From NCBI GenBank assembly GCA_002426025.1, contig DINP01000124.1, forward strand, positions 21,814 to 32,400: a DNA stretch of 10,587 nucleotides, read 5' to 3'. Below are positions 9,101-10,587 of this stretch, piece after piece (position 1 is the first letter of the stretch; each line of letters begins with the position of its first letter). The notes beneath the pieces are model-generated. The model saw only the letters and a program-made list of their open reading frames with translations, had not been told where the DNA came from and did no database searches. A program made the position numbers and the translations under genes. Source of the DNA: Bacteroidales bacterium UBA5537. Lineage in GTDB: Bacteria; Bacteroidota; Bacteroidia; Bacteroidales; Lentimicrobiaceae.

Positions 9101-9757
9101 ATTTGATACTAATTTTACTTCATCATTGTGATCAATTAAAAAACTTCCTGAATATCCTGAAAAATTATAGCTATACAAATCTGACTCAGTGTCAAAGTTA
9201 TTACCATTTACCAAACTCATAGTTTCAAGTTGTTCACCTGTAAATGTAACGTTATTATCTATGATGTCCAAATAAGTCATAGGAGTTAGTCTAGTGGGAC
9301 AATCCTCTGATGGCGGACAATATGGAAAATCCGGTTTGCCAATTTGTGTAATTGAGATTACTCCTCCTGCATTTAGGCTCCAGCCTAGCCCAACCCAGGA
9401 AGCAATATCATCAACCCTTATCCCGGAAGCATGATACGATAATGATATGGGTAACTTTAATGATCCGGCTTCCAACTCATATATTGGAATAGATATGTTT
9501 GGCACACCAGTATAGTAGTTTACGGGAAATGAACCATATTTTCCAAGCTCTGCTGTTGTAGGTGAAGGTGGGTTTATTTTATTAAAATCTATTGGATATC
9601 CGCTTTGAAGCGGAGTATTAGTCTGTCCAACGCATAGTATTGATGGAAAGAATAAAAAAAAGAAAAGGAAAAGAATAAAAGGTATTTGAATTTTATGAGA
9701 TAGCAAAAAATAGTGTAATGAATTTAATTTGCCGATTCCCTTAAGTTGTCTTAGCAT
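6128..9757 (-). CDS. Exported RHS/YD-repeat family protein, N-terminal-half type, with lectin-like domain
   Basis: 1209 aa. Residues about 25-44 form a very hydrophobic segment (rich in F, L and I, then PSILCVGQ), read as a Sec signal peptide with a long n-region. The SILC sequence is not a proper lipobox. The mature N-terminus carries the block common in Bacteroidota RHS proteins: LGKYGSFPVNYYTGVPN, then LPISLSYHASGI and WVGLGWSLNAGG (residues 71-132). Residues about 1012-1150 resemble a CBM/galactose-binding beta-sandwich found inside such proteins (TGFE...GW, SGYKASVWVKG, AYFDDLRFYP). The last 50 residues hold YD motifs (TYTYD, YEYDGLGRL, DYLGNILK). There is no RHS-associated core, toxin tip or T9SS sorting domain. 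The ATG at 9757 is chosen because an in-frame TAA lies six codons upstream and no other Met occurs before the signal segment. It is the first gene of a four-gene run, 35 bp before the next. GC is low in the middle (20-33% in several sampled lines) and higher at both conserved ends. Confidence 0.88.
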   Translation of the reverse strand: MLRQLKGIGKLNSLHYFLLSHKIQIPFILFLFFFLFFPSILCVGQTNTPLQSGYPIDFNKINPPSPTTAELGKYGSFPVNYYTGVPNISIPIYELEAGSLKLPISLSYHASGIRVDDIASWVGLGWSLNAGGVISITQIGKPDFPYCPPSEDCPTRLTPMTYLDIIDNNVTFTGEQLETMSLVNGNNFDTESDLYSYNFSGYSGSFLIDHNDEVKLVSNSGGLQITVDRILKKITIRDIHGNWYYFSEHEITSNTTISYGLSTSDLTNFVLLPYGGLNTTESITSFLLTEIVSYDGQEHITFEYDPVTYSYLSRINGFIETKNSSACSSGTPCDIADCQSIEYTNEYNTNYHNEWELQPTSANFSRGIINISGKTLRHIHYDRGNIDIEFISQNRDDIVSSKRLSEIILNLNGDRINKWLLINNTYFHSNIAKFEDVVYSHYSHNPLHLRLRLSGIQELGKLGNNSLKSYSFDYYGDDDPNLNLPYRNSYSGFDYWGFCNNGNPTNSDVSNAIKQFPSNIVSIFESNPSLPGSNAPGHNSVNNSNSIPLVIGGNLEPNETYINANMLKRITYPTKGSTEFIYELNSFSQVLNSTYGYTLGGGLRIKKIIDISNSSPEIIKEYTYQGGCAFNIPAYLTQGFVRDGNFGYGYYKNNCYKLFNNPINSLSSYGNLIGYKLVTEKISNSKSVYMYYTPNDDSGGEIINYFSRIDFGDPNGDCGSYFNMRVGSNFANTNIFPRNRQFDQGEYGKSYKWGLAKSITTYNSDNDIIKNEEMAYDYLEGDKVYGNKVYLKKATCGIHCEWWPVSYYFILFSYHHQTGKSFLKTKTTTLYDEDGNNPITTTEEYNYNAEYELIKSKEEQLGSRTIKTTYTYPFDYPDETYEEAMGNRTPFLDALHYMTFKRMLAYPVETLISENGSWKDGNLNLYKRDDNRIRPITSYNYKIGVPQMGTQAFNGRVENPTYFYRTINYDLFDLNNNILQYHKEDNIYNSYIWSYNNTYLISETKNATINETGHTGFENQELNGWSGNLPPIAQNIENVRTGKSSILVESSTGPFQEFSVGTNARNHSGYKASVWVKGHKSAYLHIEVNGEWSSHVRVSNESGDDNQWHLLEVELPRAKIEPYFNQEANLKLKVYIGTDVGQAYFDDLRFYPMDAQMTTYTYDLLIGVTSASDANNKATTYEYDGLGRLVVVRDYLGNILKMNDYHYKQ

Positions 9758-10375
9758 AGGACTTGACTGCTTTTACAAATTTGTGGATACTAAATAATAA
9801 TTAATGTTGTATTCGTTAATCAATCGGAATATTCCAGCCATTTTCTCTAGATATTGAACTCTTCATTCAAAGATTAAACTTTGTATATCAACTTAATAAA
9901 TGTTGATGTTATGACTTTTCCGAAGTAGATATCAATTAGTCAAAAAAAATGAGCACAAGTGGTTCTAAAGTAAGCAGTTTTTATTTGAAAGCAATAAATA
10001 AGCATCTAACCCTATTTCAAGTTTTCATTCCGAATACTCATTTAACCAAAATTTCATAGGTTTGTAATAGTATTTACTAGTAATCTTCAAAAAATATAAT
10101 TTCTAATAATAGGAATTAAATGGTATGAATAATAAAATATTTCTAACCATTCAATAAGCAATTTTAGTGCTGTAAATGTATTAAATAGTTTGCAAATTAA
10201 AAGCGCATAAAGAAATTTATATTGCTTCTAAATAATTTTATAAAAATATATCAACCCATACCACATATTAGATTCAGGTACGTGGCCGTATCCTAAAGGT
10301 ATTTTAGCTTAAATGAAATAGGTTATGGTTTTTTTATTTCGATTGGGTTACTCCATTACATGCATACCTTCAACC
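9758..10375. other. AT-rich spacer of about 620 bp, no convincing gene; probable promoter region of the RHS operon
   Basis: I see no convincing coding region on either strand. The longest things noticed are a 36-codon plus-strand frame (9949-10059) and a 22-codon minus-strand frame (9773-9841), both rejected. The minus-strand promoter for the gene starting at 9757 should lie here, but I find no match to the Bacteroidota TTTG / TAnnTTTG consensus at the right spacing. The nearest is CAAATTTG at 9776-9783 (one mismatch to the -7 element) with no -33 TTTG. A small imperfect hairpin, AGG-TACG-tggc-CGTA-t-CCT, sits at 10276-10294, with no known function. The right end of the spacer abuts the bidirectional terminator. 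Confidence 0.5.
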
Positions 10376-10414
10376 AAAAACACCCGCCTCAAAACCTGAG
10401 AGCGGGTGCTTTTT
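10376..10414. terminator. Bidirectional intrinsic terminator
   Basis: Arms CACCCGC (10381-10387) and GCGGGTG (10402-10408) pair perfectly. Inside them CTC (10388-10390) pairs with GAG (10398-10400), leaving one bulged A at 10401 and a 7-nt AAAACCT loop. The hairpin is flanked by AAAAA (10376-10380) on the left and TTTTT (10410-10414) on the right, so either strand ends its transcript with a GC-rich stem and a U tract. On the minus strand it closes the gene whose stop is at 10433. It should therefore insulate the RHS operon from read-through from that gene. Confidence 0.9.
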
Positions 10415-10432
10415 AAAACAAATGAATGAGCA

Positions 10433-10587
10433 CTACAGCATCACTATCTCCACTTCACCTTCGATGAATTCATCGCGGTTCTTAAACAGAAGGAACTTAT
10501 TGGAAGGAGCTCCAAGTGAGGCTGCTGTAACTTCAGTCTCATCATCAACTGCCAGTTCGAAAGGGGTGACAGGTAAGGGCTGATCAA
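10433..10587 (-). CDS. 3' end of an unrecognised protein (partial, runs off the right edge)
   Basis: The minus strand reads 50 codons in frame from base 10585 to a TAG stop at 10433-10435. The visible tail is acidic and mixed in character (PLPVTPFELAV near the start, then FLLFKNRDEF and EGEVEIVML at the very end). Neither other frame of this strand reads open to a plausible end, and a strong terminator hairpin starts about 20 bp past the stop, so a genuine gene end is likely. I do not recognise the family. It lacks the terminal Gly-x-Tyr plus basic ending of a T9SS sorting domain and shows no membrane segment in the visible part. It lies upstream of the RHS operon on the same strand but is separated by the terminator and about 620 bp, so it is probably a separate transcription unit. 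Confidence 0.7.
   Translation of the reverse strand, partial: DQPLPVTPFELAVDDETEVTAASLGAPSNKFLLFKNRDEFIEGEVEIVML

Noticed and set aside
9626..9637. PSILC in the signal peptide of the 1209-aa protein, considered as a lipobox
   Set aside because: Leu stands directly before the Cys, where lipoproteins need Gly, Ala or Ser; an ordinary signal peptide fits better.
9773..9841. A 22-codon minus-strand frame ending 15 bp before the first RHS gene, considered as a leader peptide
   Set aside because: There are no runs of a regulatory amino acid, no attenuator hairpin and no ribosome binding signal; its length is within chance.
9949..10059. A 36-codon plus-strand frame (starting MSTSGSKVSS) in the spacer
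   Set aside because: It is short, has no recognisable likeness and no proper promoter spacing, and such frames are expected by chance in AT-rich DNA.
10057..10064. TAGGTTTG on the plus strand, a match to the Bacteroidota -7 element
   Set aside because: There is no TTTG at the -33 position and no plus-strand gene downstream.

Overview
The window looks like accessory DNA from a Bacteroidota (Bacteroidetes) chromosome. The evidence is a protein with a C-terminal type IX secretion (T9SS) type A sorting domain, two RHS/YD-repeat proteins of the form typical of this phylum (the 'LGKYGSFPVNYYTGVPNISIP' type N-terminus in one, a DUF6443-like N-terminus in the other), AT-rich DNA, and start codons without a Shine-Dalgarno sequence. 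No taxon below phylum can be given from sequence alone.

Layout, read on the minus strand from right to left. (1) At the right edge is the last 50 codons of an unrecognised gene (10433-10587), followed by a bidirectional hairpin terminator (10376-10414). (2) An AT-rich spacer of about 620 bp (9758-10375) has no convincing gene and presumably holds the promoter of what follows. (3) Four tightly packed genes, probably one operon: a 1209-aa exported YD-repeat protein with a lectin-like domain near its end (9757-6128); 35 bp later a 704-aa exported T9SS cargo protein with seven repeats of about 61 residues, probably a seven-bladed propeller, plus two Ig/PKD-like domains (6092-3978); 22 bp later a 1153-aa exported RHS protein with the RHS-associated core and a 179-aa variable tip (3955-494); and, with zero spacing (TAAATG), a 104-aa protein with three predicted membrane segments (493-179). 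(4) Directly behind that gene lies a relic of a different RHS gene (88-192), matching residues 624-649 of the intact RHS core.

Interpretation (inference): the two RHS-type proteins may be the two halves of one RHS shell (compare TcB/TcC), the T9SS protein may be a surface partner, the 179-aa tip may be the toxin and the three-TM protein its immunity protein. The tip shows no Cys, one His and no nuclease-like motif; it is Gly-rich and alternates in a beta-strand pattern. Together with a membrane-embedded immunity candidate this points to a membrane-acting effector rather than a nuclease. GC content falls in steps from core (about 43-55% in sampled lines) to tip (about 36%) to immunity gene (about 28%), as expected for exchangeable cassettes. 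The relic behind the pair suggests earlier recombination at this site.
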